From the NCBI RefSeq assembly GCF_020497125.1, contig NC_059080.1:47743563-47807562 (forward strand): a stretch of 64,000 nt of DNA, written 5' to 3'. The notes under the pieces were generated by a model. It saw nothing but the letters and a program-made list of their open reading frames with translations, was not told where the DNA came from and ran no database searches. Shown one piece after another: positions 33,387 to 44,117 of the stretch (positions are counted from its first letter, which is position 1; every line of letters begins with the position of its first letter). Origin of the DNA: Mauremys mutica (lineage: Eukaryota; Chordata; Testudines; Geoemydidae). The translations under genes and the position numbers were made by a program.

Positions 33387-33646
33387 CAGGCCCGGCTCCA
33401 GCTTTTTTGTCGCCCCCAGCGGGGAAGCGGGGAAAAAAAAAAGATAAAGCCGTGATTGGTGGCACTTGAGCGGCAGATTTACCGCGCTGCTTCTTTCTTC
33501 AGTGGCAATTCGGTGGCAGGTCCTTCCCTCTGAGAGGGACTGAGGGACCGGCCACCAAATTGCCTCCCAAGACCCGGACATGCCACCCCTTTTCATTGGC
33601 TGCCCCAAGCACCTGCTTGGTTCGCTGTTGCCTGGAGCTGGGCCGG
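33387..33646. mobile_element. hAT MITE with perfect 8-bp duplication
   Basis: Flanked by GTTCTGGG at 33379-33386 and 33647-33654. Ends: CAGGCCCGGCTCCAG and CTGGAGCTGGGCCGG. The interior has an A10 run and GGCGGCA-like words (CGGTGGCAGGTCC) characteristic of this family. No ORF. Confidence 0.9.
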
Positions 33647-33654
33647 GTTCTGGG

Positions 33655-35019
33655 GTATAAACAGGGCACATGGCCCCAGCTGTCCTTCACTTCTTGCTGA
33701 TAGCCAAAGGTGTATTGAGCCCAGAGCTCGCCTCTGACCTCAGCATTCCCTCCATGCTTTGCTCCTCTGTCCTGCCCCTTAGGTTGCTATTTTTCTTTGT
33801 TTTAGATTTTTGTTAAAGAACCAACATCCCCCAAGTGTTGGTGCCTGTGCCTGGAGCCCAGCCCTCTTGGCTGCTCCCTCTTTTCCAAATATCGGTCCTG
33901 TTAGGCTGACTTCGCATTGGTGCTCTCCCTGTCTTGGATCTACTGAGCCGGCAGCCAGCATGGCTGAGCAGCGCTGCCTCCCTTCATAGAGTCAGTAGCT
34001 TTCAGAAATAGCAGTGGGGAGCCAGAGGGGAGGGAGTGGAGGCAGCCAAGCAAATCTTTCCCATAATGGCCTCAGGTAAAAGATCCAGGCCCCTCCCATC
34101 CCAAGCTGCTTGCCACTTGACTCCTAGCCTTCAAATATTAATGCAATGCTAATTGTGACGCTCTGACCTCCCCTCCTGCCACCTCCTCTTGCTGCACTAT
34201 ACAGTTTCTGACTGTCTCCAAGCTAAAGGGCTGGGAGCTCCAGTTTCTCCTGTCAGGAAGCCACCTGGGACCAGCAATGATTCCTTGGCCATCCCAATTC
34301 TGAGCTTCCAAAGCTCTGGATCCACAGCAGAATTTTACCCTCTCCTCCCCTGTGGAGGGTGCTTCAGATGAACACTGGACAGGACTGGAGGGGTGGCACT
34401 GGTATGTATCCTCTCATACAGATTTAGTTTTAGGCTGTAGTTTTGGCTCATGGGGCCTCACTAAACCAGACTCCTCTTTATCTCTGTTGCCATGGTGCCC
34501 CCTATTGGTTCAGTGAGACTGCATTCCTGCCATTAGCTTGCCCCAGGGAGAAGGGAAATCTTGCCAACCCACCCATGGACAGAGGTAGAGCCTTGACTGC
34601 TTGCCTCTGTACTTCAGCCTAAGCAGGTTGTGTGTGAATGTGGTCTTTGTGCTCCAGGATCCAGACATGAATCACTGATATCAGGAGATGTGGTTTCAGT
34701 TCTCAACCTGAAAACACAGTGGAGAATAGAAGCATGTTCTTGTCAGGACTAGTATCTTCAGGGCTTTTTCTGTACTCCAAAGAGTCTCACTCCTGCTAAA
34801 TCTCTCCTAGTTGATCAGTAAAGGATAGTAACTGGCAGAGAGTTTCATAATCCAGCAGTTCACAGGACCTTGCTCCTCCATCTCTACCTTCTAAATTCAG
34901 TGACATGCTGCAAACATGAAGGAGTAACTAAGCTGCTCTGGGCTTACTGGGAGCTGAGCTCCAGAACGGCTGGATGTCTTTCTAGAAGAGTTGCTCTAGC
35001 TGAATGAGAAAGTAATGGG
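33655..35019. other. ESPNL intron, nothing recognised
   Basis: No ORF or repeat consensus identified. Confidence 0.45.
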
Positions 35020-35118
35020 CTTGGTACAGGAATCACAGGATGACGTTTGATGGACTGGGTCAACAAGGGCTCAGACTAGATGATCGTAACAGTCCCTTCT
35101 GGCCTTGAATTCTCTGAA
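35020..35118 (+). mobile_element. CR1 3' terminal fragment
   Basis: GATGGACTGGGTCAACAAGG, CAGACTAGATGATCGTAACAG, CCCTTCTGGCCTTGAATTC match the 3' UTR of one CR1 subfamily. About 100 bp. Confidence 0.75.
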
Positions 35119-37009
35119 TCTTGGAGCTGAGACCTAATGTTACCAAAAAAGTTCATACTGATTCCTTTGCAACAAGAACAAAATGCTCCAAAGCTGACAG
35201 GATGAAATAGAAAGTAAAAGGAAAGAAGGAAAGACAGCAGCTAGTTGATCAAGCTGAGCTTGTGCCGGATTAGTCTTCTATTCAGCATAGTTTTCTGTGC
35301 TCTGCCCGTCAGCTCACAGCTCTGGATTCTACAAACACTCCAAATGCTAGCCTAAAAGGGAGTCTAATCAGAACGCTGTACAGCGTGTGCATACATGCAC
35401 ACAACTCCCAGCAGAGATAAACTGCATAGAGGAGTGGGAGGGGGCACTCAGCATACTATGTTAGGAATTGATCTCCCAGTCCTTTTGGGATAATCATGCT
35501 TCTCCAATAGATTGTAAAGAGTTGATGATGAAGCAATGTAAATACTGATCCCCGAGTAAGGGCTAGTGCCCTAGAAAAGAGCAGGCTGCATGCTTACATG
35601 TTTCGTTCATTGTAAGGATTATTATGAATATTCCTTGTCAATCATATAGTTAATGAGTTTACTGACCTAGTACAGTAGTGCATCATTTTGACTGACACTA
35701 CAGGACTCTTATCAGAGAGATCTCTGCTGCTACAAAAACTCAGGTAAGTTACAAGCTCAGTCTAATACATTTGTCAAATAATGATTCATGTCTTTTAAAA
35801 TGTCTGTAACTGCATTGCTCAGGACCTAGCTATGAGGATGGATCACTTTTTGCCAATTTTATTTAGACAGGAAGTATATTTAGCCTGGCCAGTGCTGCCT
35901 GGGACACTATCCTGAGTTCATACAGGACCTGACAGATATGTAATCCCACTGTACTGAACGTATCATGCATTAGTCGCTTCCTGAGCTGGGCTGGCACCAG
36001 CCCAAGCAGGTCACCCCAGAGATGTAGTGAACCAGTGCAACTTCCAGGCAGTGTCAGTATGGGGTGCTCCTGTGGTGTCCCAGGCATAAATTCCCAGTGG
36101 AATGGCCAGAGAATGGCAGAGGGTGAATTCTACCCTTCTGTTAGAACTTCCCTGCTGGTGCAGGAGGGTGCAGATTGCAGCCCCTGCAGCACTGGAGGGA
36201 GTCAAACCCATAATGTCCTATCTCAGAGGGTTACTACACTAGCAGATAATAGATCATGGTTTGGAGCACTCCTGATACAGGTGGTGTATTCTCCTAAGGG
36301 CTTCATTGGTGTAGCAGAACTGTATGTGTGTTACAATCAAACAGTTCACTTGATCAAATTAACAATTCACGCTGAGACCTGGCCAGAAGACTGAAACTTC
36401 TAGGCATTCGATTGACTGAAAATGAGGACCAAACATTTGTTCAAAACCCTACATTTACTTCCTGAATTAAACACACTTTATTGCATTGTGTCAATTGCCT
36501 AGAGAGTCTATTGGCTGGTAGGTACATTAGTAAGGCACTGTGGTTGGTATCACTCTGTGCTAAGCAGCCAGTGTGATGAGACTTTGTTTTACAGTCTTTC
36601 CACTTTTTGCTATGACTCAGGTGCCTACTGCTCTTTCCCTGAGGTTGGCTTACCTTTCTTGGAGGATGGCTCATCCCCAGGTGCTTCTTCTAGCTAACAC
36701 TTAGATGGGCTCTTACATCACTACTTAGAACCTGGGGTAATAGAAATGAATATTCTGTGCAAAAAAATCTGTGCAAGGTAATCCCTTGACCTTAATGTGC
36801 CACTGATGGAGCCCATTGGCAACTGCTATGCAAAGGGTTGCAAGGCTTCTGCAATTTGTACTTTTGTGTACCAGCCAGTCAGTGTCCTTCGTACCCTCTG
36901 CTCCTCCCATTTCCCTCAATGAGAATCCCAGTAGGAGCTGGGGTCGGTGCCCGTGGCCTAAAACACTGCACAGCTGGCAGAAAAGGTCAATTAGAACAGC
37001 AGAGAGATT
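35119..37009. other. ESPNL intron, nothing recognised
   Basis: No conserved ORF or repeat boundary identified. Confidence 0.45.
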
Positions 37010-38360
37010 CAAGTAGTGATTTATGGTGCCCTCCAAAGCTCTACTGTGCATGGTCATGCACTTAGGGTCTAATAAGAATTTATGCTACATGCTGGGGGTT
37101 CATCAGTTGGGAGTGACCGCGGAGGAGAGAGACCTGGGTGTGGGGGTCCATCACCACCAATGTGATGCAGCTGTAAAAAAGGCAAATGGGGTATCAGGTA
37201 AGACATTCCAGTCGAGATAGGGAAGTGGTAATGCCACAGTATATGCCATTGGGGATACCTCATTTGGAATACTATGAACTGTTCTGGTTACACAGTTTAA
37301 ATCCATCTTTTGTGATGGTAGAACAGATGCAGAGAAGAGCTACTAGATGTCAAGGGAACAGAGGGTCTATCATCTGAGAGGAGACTGAAAGAGCTTGTCT
37401 TGTTTAGTCTCACAAAAAGGAGGCTGAGAGGGGATACGATTGCTTTCTATAAATTCATTGTAGAGTAAATACCAGGGAGAGTGAAGCTCATTTAAGCTAA
37501 AGGGTAATGTTGGCACAAGAACAAAGTGGTATAAACTGTCCACAAATAAATTTATGCTGGAAATTAGAAGAAGGCTTCTAACCATCAGAGAGGTGAGGTT
37601 CTGGAACAGCATCCCAGTAGGAATTGTGTGGACAAACAACTTAACTAGTTTTGAGAGAGACCTGGACAAATGTATGAGTGCAATTGCATGATGGGATTGT
37701 TTGTTATGGTGCAAGGCAGGGCTTGGCAGCCCTGGGGGGGGTCACTTCCAATTTATGCCTTATGTTCCTAAAGCTCATGTTTCAGGACTTCTGCCAGCCA
37801 CCTGCAGGAGTCAGGAAGGGATTCCCCCCCACCCCGCCCCATGTATTCTGGAAGAGTTTTTTATCTTCTTCCTCTGAAGCATTAAGTACAGCCACAGCTG
37901 GAGATGGGACACTTGGTGGAATGGGCCAGGGCTCTGTGGAGACACCCAGTATTCTCTCTCTCAGCTGTGTGGCTGGCTGGTTCTTGATCACATGCTCAGG
38001 GTCTAACTGATCGCCATGTGTGGGGTCAGGAAGGAATTTCACCCCAGCTCAGACTGGCCTTGACCTTGGAGGTTTTCATCTTCCTCAGCAGCGTGTGGGT
38101 GCAGGTCACTTGCTAGATTATCTGGGTGTATCTCACTTAATCATTTCCCTGCACTGTGGGGTCCTCTGGCGCTGGGACACCTCCTGTTCTCTGCCTGTGG
38201 CATGTAATAGTCTGGTCTCCTAGGGGCTGTGAGACTTTGGTCTCATTTTGGTTGTCCGGTCCAGTGTGCAGGTGCTGGGTGGTGCTGATGGCCTGTGCCA
38301 TACGGAGCTCAGGCTGGATGAGTTGAAGGGACCACTAGAGCAATGACTCTATATTCATTT
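37010..38360 (+). mobile_element. Old CR1 LINE copy
   Basis: Decayed coding text of the CR1 RT C-terminus: LHMLGVHQLGVTAEERDLGV (37080-37140), QCDAAVKKANGVSG, GIPHLEYYELFW (37250-37290), then an [20 protein letters not shown] region (37400-37450) and RERPGQMYECNCMMGLFVM-type 3' sequence. The 3' UTR (37690-38360) has GTCAGGAAGGAATTTCACCCC wording. There are many stops and frame changes; it is older than the copies at 22385 and 25131. Confidence 0.75.
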
Positions 38361-38971
38361 GGGCTGTAGTCAGTGACAGGCTAGTGCCTAAACCTACTGG
38401 CACTGATGATGTGAAGGGACATGGGTAACGGCGTGTGTCTCTGTGTCTGTTACCATGTTCCGTTTGGTATCAGAGCTTTGGAACATCCCCCCACATCCCT
38501 CCCACCCCTCTCAAAAAACCTGACATCTTGCCCTGTTGTGCTGCACGCTGAAATCAGTCAGAGTTATAGTGTGGTGCAGGGTCCTTTCTTTATGCAGGTG
38601 ATCAGTGTTGCTGAGCAGGAGGTCCTCTGCTACTCCATCTCTGTGGCTTCTTTTTTTAATAACAGTCCTTCCAAATGAGGACGAGCAGGATTAGAACCAA
38701 TTTCCATGTGGCATTATTGTGACAGGTGCACTGGTTCCTTCCCCTGAGGAGAATGAGATCTGTCTCACAGCAGTAACCTATGGTTTAAGGGAGGCCACTG
38801 TGGAAGAGGCCAAACTAACAGACCGATCACTCCCAAACTCCTCCCTGGGGGATAATTGTTCATTCCCCCCTGCACTGGGCAAATGGATGGTCAAGTGTTG
38901 TGCTTCCCTGTGCTTCCTCTTTCATAGTTGTCTGTGTCCCAGTAGTCTGCTCAGTGGAGGACTTCTAGCAG
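38361..38971. other. ESPNL intron end before exon at 38972
   Basis: No separate gene. A pyrimidine-rich stretch (TTCCCTGTGCTTCCTCTTTC, 38900-38930) lies about 50 bases before the proposed acceptor TTCTAGCAG. Confidence 0.5.
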
Positions 38972-39101
38972 CCAGAAGGGTCAAGTGGCCAAGATCCCAG
39001 TAATAAAGAGTCAGCACACTGGTGACTACTACCGACCGGAGAGTGGACAAGCACGCCTCAGAATGTCAAGCGAGGCCATCACCATGATGGAGAATGGCAA
39101 G
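38972..39101 (+). CDS. ESPNL: ESPNL exon with espin-like TGDYYR motif
   Basis: From the TTCTAGCAG acceptor to the AAG|GTACCC donor the frame reads QKGQVAKIPVIKSQ, HTGDYYRPESGQARLRMSSE, AITMMENGK. The TGDYYR motif is shared with the proline-rich middle of espin, which supports the assignment. The exon is 130 nt, begins with the last base of a split codon and ends at a codon boundary, which fits the next exon. The acceptor is only moderate, so the start is less sure than the end. Confidence 0.7.
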
Positions 39102-39531
39102 GTACCCTACTGCCTGCTGGGGGGTTGGTGTAAGACAGAGCTCGTCTTTGCTTCTTTGGAAGGTTCCTGGAGGAGATCAACTTTCCCGTTGTTTGATTGT
39201 GTCAAAATAAAATAGGTATGTCTCTGGCACATGACTGGAAAAATGAATAGTGGAAAGGTATCTTAAAAGAAACTGCTTAACTAGAGCTGGGAAAATTCTG
39301 CAAACATTTATTTGAATGTCAACACTAGACCTGATTTTCCTCTTGCTTATGTCTGTTTTACACTGGCACGGCTCCCTGAATTTCCGGTGTAAGTGACAGC
39401 AGACTCTAGCCCCATGAATTTCCTTCCATAGTATTCACAACCTTTTATCAGAGGGGTAGTCGTGTTAGTCTGGATCTGTAAAAAGCAACAGAGAGTCCTG
39501 TGGCACCTTTAAGACTAACAGATGTATTGAA

Positions 39532-39571
39532 GCATAAGCTTTCGTGGATGAATACCCACTTTGTCAGATGT
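39532..39571 (-). ncRNA. Hammerhead-ribozyme-like motif, left arm
   Basis: On - it reads CUGACAA, a stem-loop of AGUGGGU/AUCCAC type, then GAAAGCUU and AUGC. The core CUGANGA has G8 changed to A, so this copy should be inactive. Compare the motif at 63791. Confidence 0.45.
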
Positions 39572-39607
39572 CTGACGAAGTGGGTATTCATCCGCAAAAG
39601 CTTATGC
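39567..39607 (+). ncRNA. Hammerhead-ribozyme-like motif, right arm
   Basis: CUGACGA (39572-39578) is followed by a stem-loop (GUGGGUAUUCAUCCGC), then AAAA in place of GAAA and GCUUAUGC. Stem I pairing is reduced to wobbles. Probably decayed. Confidence 0.45.
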
Positions 39608-40402
39608 TCCAATACATCTGTTAGTCTTAAAGGTGCCACAGGACTTTCTGTTGCTTTTTACAACCTTTTATATTTGTCTTTCCTGAACATTTTTGTAGGG
39701 AATTTTCTTCCAAAGAACATTTGTGGAACAGGAGAGTTTCACAAATACTTGTGCCAACATGTATTGGCGCAACTGCTTGAGCTGAAACTGAAAAGAAGTA
39801 GCTGAGGGATTGGCAAATATCCAATCAGGTCACAGGAACAATAGCAAGTAACTCAGGACATGTGAGCGAATTACAAATGGCAAATACCAGAAGTCTCATC
39901 CAGTAATTTACAAGGAATCTTTAAGTTGAAACACATAATTCAACACATAATTTCAGATAATGAAACACATTTGTAAAAATCTAAGTCTGTTCAGGGATAA
40001 TTTGGGAACAGAAAAAGGGGCAAAAACATCAAAGAAGTGCGGGTTGTTTGTCGTTTTTCTGTGAGTAGTCCACTCAAGTCCTGAATCTCCCAGTAAGGAG
40101 CAGTGAGGAATCTCACCTGACTGGAATCTGCAGTGCTGTGTGGGTATGCATAACCCCTAACATTGGCAGGGCTATGTATGCTTGATGCCAGCTGACATTG
40201 GGAAGGCAAGAGCTGTGGGGACACTCACAGTGCTGCTGTGCTAACTGGCACTACCAGTAAGTGGCCATGAAGCTGCTCTAATTGGTGGAGTCAAAAGGAA
40301 AAGCAGTAGAAAGACCCGATGTTATATTGGAAGATGTAGACACTGAAAGGTGTTTCACATTTTCAGAGGTGAAAGAGCCCTTCCTTCTCTGTGTCTTTCT
40401 AG

Positions 40403-40496
40403 GCTCTGGCCTCAGTGAATCCTCTGCCGATGGGAGTAAGCCACACGCTAGCCATGGTGAAAGAAGGAATTATCCACACACACCAGAACATAGCCA
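40403..40496 (+). CDS. ESPNL: ESPNL exon
   Basis: Bounded by TTTCTAG and a strong donor (CCA|GTGAGT). It is 94 nt, entering at phase 0 and leaving at phase 1, and gives ALASVNPLPMGVSHTLAMVK and EGIIHTHQNIA. No named domain; it lies in the linker between the ankyrin and actin-binding parts. The matching phases with both neighbours are the main evidence. Confidence 0.75.
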
Positions 40497-40674
40497 GTGA
40501 GTACAGGCTCTCGTATTTCTTCTGAAACTCTCAGCAACAGATGTGGGTGTCAGAGCTTCCTGGCTGTTCTGCTGTTAAATGGCCAGGGGCAATCCTGTAG
40601 TATTTCAGTGGTATATACTAGTGACTATCCGTGTTCACAGGAACTGTAAAATAGCAAATATTTATGCACTGTAT

Positions 40675-40785
40675 GGGTCAGATCCTCAGCTGGTGTCAAC
40701 TGGCCTCAAGCCATTGACTTCATTAAAACTGAAAATTGACTTCCATGGAACTGTATCATCTACACCAGCTGAAAACTGCCCCAAA
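40675..40785. repeat. Old foldback-like repeat
   Basis: GGGTCAGATCCTCAGCTGGTGT and, 60 bp on, ACACCAGCTGAAAAC are inverted partners around TTGACTTCATT. This wording is common across amniote genomes as an old dispersed repeat. A related GCCAGATCCTCAGATGG occurs at 55712. Confidence 0.5.
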
Positions 40786-41108
40786 GTGTTTGTATTATAT
40801 TTTCAAACATTATACAGTGAAACTGGAAATGGCTGTAAATGTTGTAATTATTTAAAATGTGTTCTCTAGGGTGATTGGGTTTTGCTGGAGGGCTAATGGA
40901 GTATTGACTTCCCTTGCTGATGAATACCATCACTCAGTCTGTATTCTTAATCATGCAAATCACTGTAATGCTAAAGCGAAATACCCTCTTAAAATTATTC
41001 TCACTTGCTCTCTGTCCCCAAGCATACAGCCTGTAAAGGGCAGGGTCGCCATTCGATGGAGAACTGCATCCCCTACTCTTCCCATTGCCCTGAACCTCTT
41101 TTACATAA

Positions 41109-41148
41109 GCCTGAGCTTTCGTGGGTGAATACCCACTTCATCGGATGC
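41109..41148 (-). ncRNA. Hammerhead-ribozyme-like motif at the Penelope left end
   Basis: On -: GCAU, CCGAUGA (CUGAUGA with U4 to C), stem-loop AGUGGGUAUUCACCCAC, GAAAGCUC. The element boundary lies at 41113/41114, the position where the motif predicts cleavage (after GAAAGCU or GAAAGCUC); what follows on - is target sequence. Confidence 0.55.
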
Positions 41149-41559
41149 ATGTAGTGGAAATTTCCAGAGACCGGTATAAATATGCCAGCAAGAATCAGGC
41201 TAGAGATAATGAGGTTAGTTCAATCAGGGAGGATGAGGCCCTCTTCTAGCAGTTGAGGTGTGAACACCAAGGGAGGAGAAACTGCTTTTGTAGTTGGCTA
41301 GTTAGATGAACTGAAGCTCAGCAGTTTCTCTTTGAAGTCTGGTCCTGAAATTTGATCTACAACCCATCCTGGACAACGATCCCTCATTTTCACAGGCCTT
41401 GGGTGGCAGGCCAGTCCTCGCCCACAGACAACCCGCCAACCTGAAGCATATTCTCACCAGCAACTACACCACACAATAGCAACTCTAACTCAGGAACCAA
41501 TCCATGCAACAAACCTCAATGCCAACTCTGCCCACATATCTACATCAGTGACACCATCA

Positions 41560-41960
41560 CAGGACCTAACCAGATCAGCCACACCATCACCGGTTCATTC
41601 ACTTGCACATCCACCAATGTAATATACGCCATCATATGCCAGCAATGCCCCTCTGCTATGTACATCAACCAAACTGGACAGTCCCTACGTAAAAGGATAA
41701 ATGGACACAAGTCAGATATTAGGAATGGCAATATACAAAAACCTGTAGGAGAACACTTCCATCTCCTTAGACATATAATAGCAGATTTAAAGGTAGCCAT
41801 CCTGCAGCAAAAAAACTTCAGGACCAGACTTCAAAGAGAAACTGCTGAGCTTCAGTTCATCTGCAAATTTGACACCATCAGCTCAGGATTAAACAAAGAC
41901 TGTGAATGGCTAGCCAACTACAAAAGCAGTTTCTCCTCCCTTGGTGTTCACATCTCAGCT
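41560..41960 (+). pseudogene. Penelope GIY-YIG endonuclease fragment
   Basis: The GIY-YIG nuclease nicks target DNA for the Penelope RT. The relic reads ATCIVIYAIICQQCPSAMYI-like text, then NQTGQSLRKRINGHKSDIRN (41658-41730), GEHFHLLRHIIADLKVAILQ, and CEWLANYKSSFSSLG. The second half of the signature (MYINQTGQSL, normally YIGQT) and the RKRINGH helix are visible, with Asn replacing Gly. The RT domain that should precede it is deleted; only about 150 residues of homology remain. Confidence 0.82.
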
Positions 41961-42061
41961 GCAAGAAGAGGGCCTCATCCTCCCTGACTGAACTAACCTC
42001 ATTATCTCTAGCTGATTCTTGCTTGCATATTTATACCTTCCTCTGGAAATTTCCACTGCAT

Positions 42062-42101
42062 GCATCCGACGAAGTGGGTATTCACCCACGAAAGCTCATG
42101 C
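42062..42101 (+). ncRNA. Hammerhead-ribozyme-like motif at the Penelope right end
   Basis: GCAU (42062-42065), CCGACGA, stem-loop GUGGGUAUUCACCCAC, GAAA, GCUC, AUGC (42098-42101). Stem I GCAU/AUGC pairs fully and stem II has six pairs, but U4 of the core is C. An extra A stands between the core and stem II, as in every copy here. Confidence 0.6.
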
Positions 42102-42226
42102 TCCAATACGTCTGTTAGTTAGTCTATAAGGTGCCACAGAACTTTTTGCTGCTTTTACAGATCCAGACTAACATGGCTACCCCTCTGATATTTTACATAA
42201 GCCTGTATTTCTTCTCTCCCTTCCAG

Positions 42227-42342
42227 CCACAAGGTCCTTCAACATGCTGAAACCCAGCGAGCCCAGCAAACCACTCATAGCAGAGCCGAAGCTCAGCAAA
42301 TCCCTGCAGAAGGCCAGGATCACAGCCTTGTTTGCACACTCT
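42227..42342 (+). CDS. ESPNL: ESPNL exon with WH2-like actin-binding segment
   Basis: Bounded by CCCTTCCAG and TCT|GTATGT. It is 116 nt and, with one base from the preceding exon, makes 39 codons: TTRSFNMLKPSEPSKPLIAE and PKLSKSLQKARITALFAHS. The pattern SFNM...L.AEIK..KSL..., with a basic end and a hydrophobic F, parallels the espin WH2 (actin monomer-binding) segment, and the exon stands in the same place before the C-terminal actin-bundling part. Phase 1 in, phase 0 out fits its neighbours. Confidence 0.8.
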
Positions 42343-43919
42343 GTATGTTGCTCACTCATCCTTGCAGCTCCCTTTGGACTTTCTCTCCCTTTCTGTTTAT
42401 TTCCACTTGACCTCTCCTTTGCTCTTCAGGGATGCCTCTTCAGCAGAACTTCCCAGGTTTCTGATCAGTTCTCAAGGCAACAATCCCCATTCAGCTACAA
42501 TTTGTTGTCTGTGGCACCACCCATCTTTCCTGAGTTGGATACTCCCTTTCTCCCAGCCCCAGCCACTCTGCTGGCTGCAAGCTGGGGAGTGGTGTAGAAG
42601 CCATAATGGTGGCTCTATACCACCAGAGGATTCTGCCTAAAGAGGGTAGATCTTCCAGCAGCTGCATAGACTGGCTGTGGAATAGCACAAAGCCACACTA
42701 ACATCCCATTATAGTTACCACTGCTGCAATCTGTGTCAGCAGCCAACAGAACAAACCCCAGGGGACAGTGCTGGCAAGGTATTTACTCAGGTTCCTTGCC
42801 TTCCCCCCCACGCCTCCAAGGCCATTTGGATTGCTTCTAGAAATCAGGAGAATGGGTGAAGTTGTGGCATGTGAGACATTTGTCCTTTCAACAGTCAACA
42901 TGTTTCACAAACATTTTTGTGCCTCATTCAATATTTTATTTTCAAAATTTGTGTTAAGAAAATGATCAAAACCGTTACTGGCCATTTCCATCCCCCCAAA
43001 CCCTGGTTGTCACAGCACATCAGAGGGCTGACTTGCTGACCAGGATGTAGCTGGTGCCAAGGCCTGGTGCCGGGAGTTTGGCACCTAACTCCCGCCGGCC
43101 CTTGTGAACATCTGTGCTCAAGCATTACATTAGTGGCTGCTGTGCTGCTGAAGGTGCTGCCCTGCTCTGAACACACCCAAACGTGGCTGGAGAAGATGCT
43201 TTGCCCCTGAGGCTCCCGTCCCTCACAACCTGAGCATGTTCCATCTGCCAGGGCCTCTGGATGGTGCTAGTGCATGTCACAGCCTTGCCCTTTAGTTATC
43301 TGCACACACTCCAGCTCTCAGCAATTCAGCCTGGCAGTAGGTGGGCACTCCATACCCTGGGCTCCCAGCCTGCAGTGCTGATGGGTGGCTGGAAGGGTTG
43401 GGTGTGGAAACACACACTCATTGTGTGAAATTCAGAGCGCAAATTTCTCCAAGACAGACTCTTGGAATTGGATCTTGGGCTAGAGCCCCAAATCTTGCTG
43501 AGCTGTGCTGAGGGGGCAAGGTGGTGTCTTAAAGCCCTCTAGATCCCCGTCAGTCAGGAGTGCACATAGAGGTCAGTTTGACCCTCAGAGTATCTTAGAG
43601 CAGCCTCGAGGCCAGTCTAAGCTATGGTGGCTGGAACAGCTCCTAATGGCTGGAACAGCTCCTGGTGGCCGCTCTGCTGGTCCAGAATTGAAATACGCTC
43701 CAGACATAGTCCCTTCCATCCCAGGCCACCCCCTGACCTACCCTAGCACCTCTCCCCTACACAAAGCTGCTTTGCCTGTCTGACCAGAGCAACCCAGCCA
43801 GCATCGGCAGGAGGGTCTGACCCTATGTGCTCCTACCTCACCTCCCTTTGGTAAAACCAGTCCTCTTAAAAACCAGCTGTACTGGAAAAACATGAGCTGT
43901 GACTCCTATCATTGCGCAG
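42343..43919. other. ESPNL intron, nothing recognised
   Basis: No repeat or ORF of note; ends in CCTATCATTGCGCAG, the acceptor of the next exon. Confidence 0.5.
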
Positions 43920-44117
43920 GGCGAGAAGACTGCACCAGCAGATCCTGTGCAGAGCAGCTGCATCTCCCCAACACTGGATGAGCCGTACCCATCAGACCTC
44001 GATGCCCTGGTGCCCACCCATGATGAACAAGGCCACTCGATTCCCGAGTGGAAGCGGCAGGTGATGGTGAGGAAGCTGCAGGCTCGGCTGGAAGCAGAAG
44101 AGGGCAAGGGCAGGAAG
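43920..44117 (+). CDS. ESPNL: ESPNL exon with espin actin-bundling motif
   Basis: A 198-nt, phase 0-0 exon between ATTGCGCAG and AAG|GTATGG. Its second half, [20 protein letters not shown] followed by [16 protein letters not shown], is the highly conserved start of the espin-family actin-bundling module. This is the firmest single piece of evidence that the gene is an espin. The first half ([20 protein letters not shown]) is a low-complexity linker. Confidence 0.93.

Larger units (their letters stand above)
39449..39659. mobile_element. Penelope-like element reduced to its two inverted termini
   Basis: A 12-bp target duplication ACAACCTTTTAT flanks it (39437-39448 and 39660-39671). It consists of arms that are reverse complements (about 39479-39566 and 39572-39659), with the words AGACTAACAGATGTATTG and CAATACATCTGTTAGTCT and only about 5 bp between them. 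The whole interior, including RT and the GIY-YIG nuclease, is gone. Confidence 0.88.
39102..40402. other. ESPNL intron containing a Penelope palindrome
   Basis: Apart from the Penelope remnant at 39449-39659, nothing is recognised. Confidence 0.5.
41114..42190 (+). mobile_element. Penelope-like retroelement with GIY-YIG endonuclease, RT lost
   Basis: A 15-bp target duplication TTTTACATAAGCCTG flanks it (41099-41113 and 42191-42205). It has inverted ends (AGCTTTCGTGGGTGAATACCC at the left, GGGTATTCACCCACGAAAGC near the right) and a GIY-YIG nuclease relic between. It was inserted 37 bp upstream of the ESPNL exon at 42227. Confidence 0.92.
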
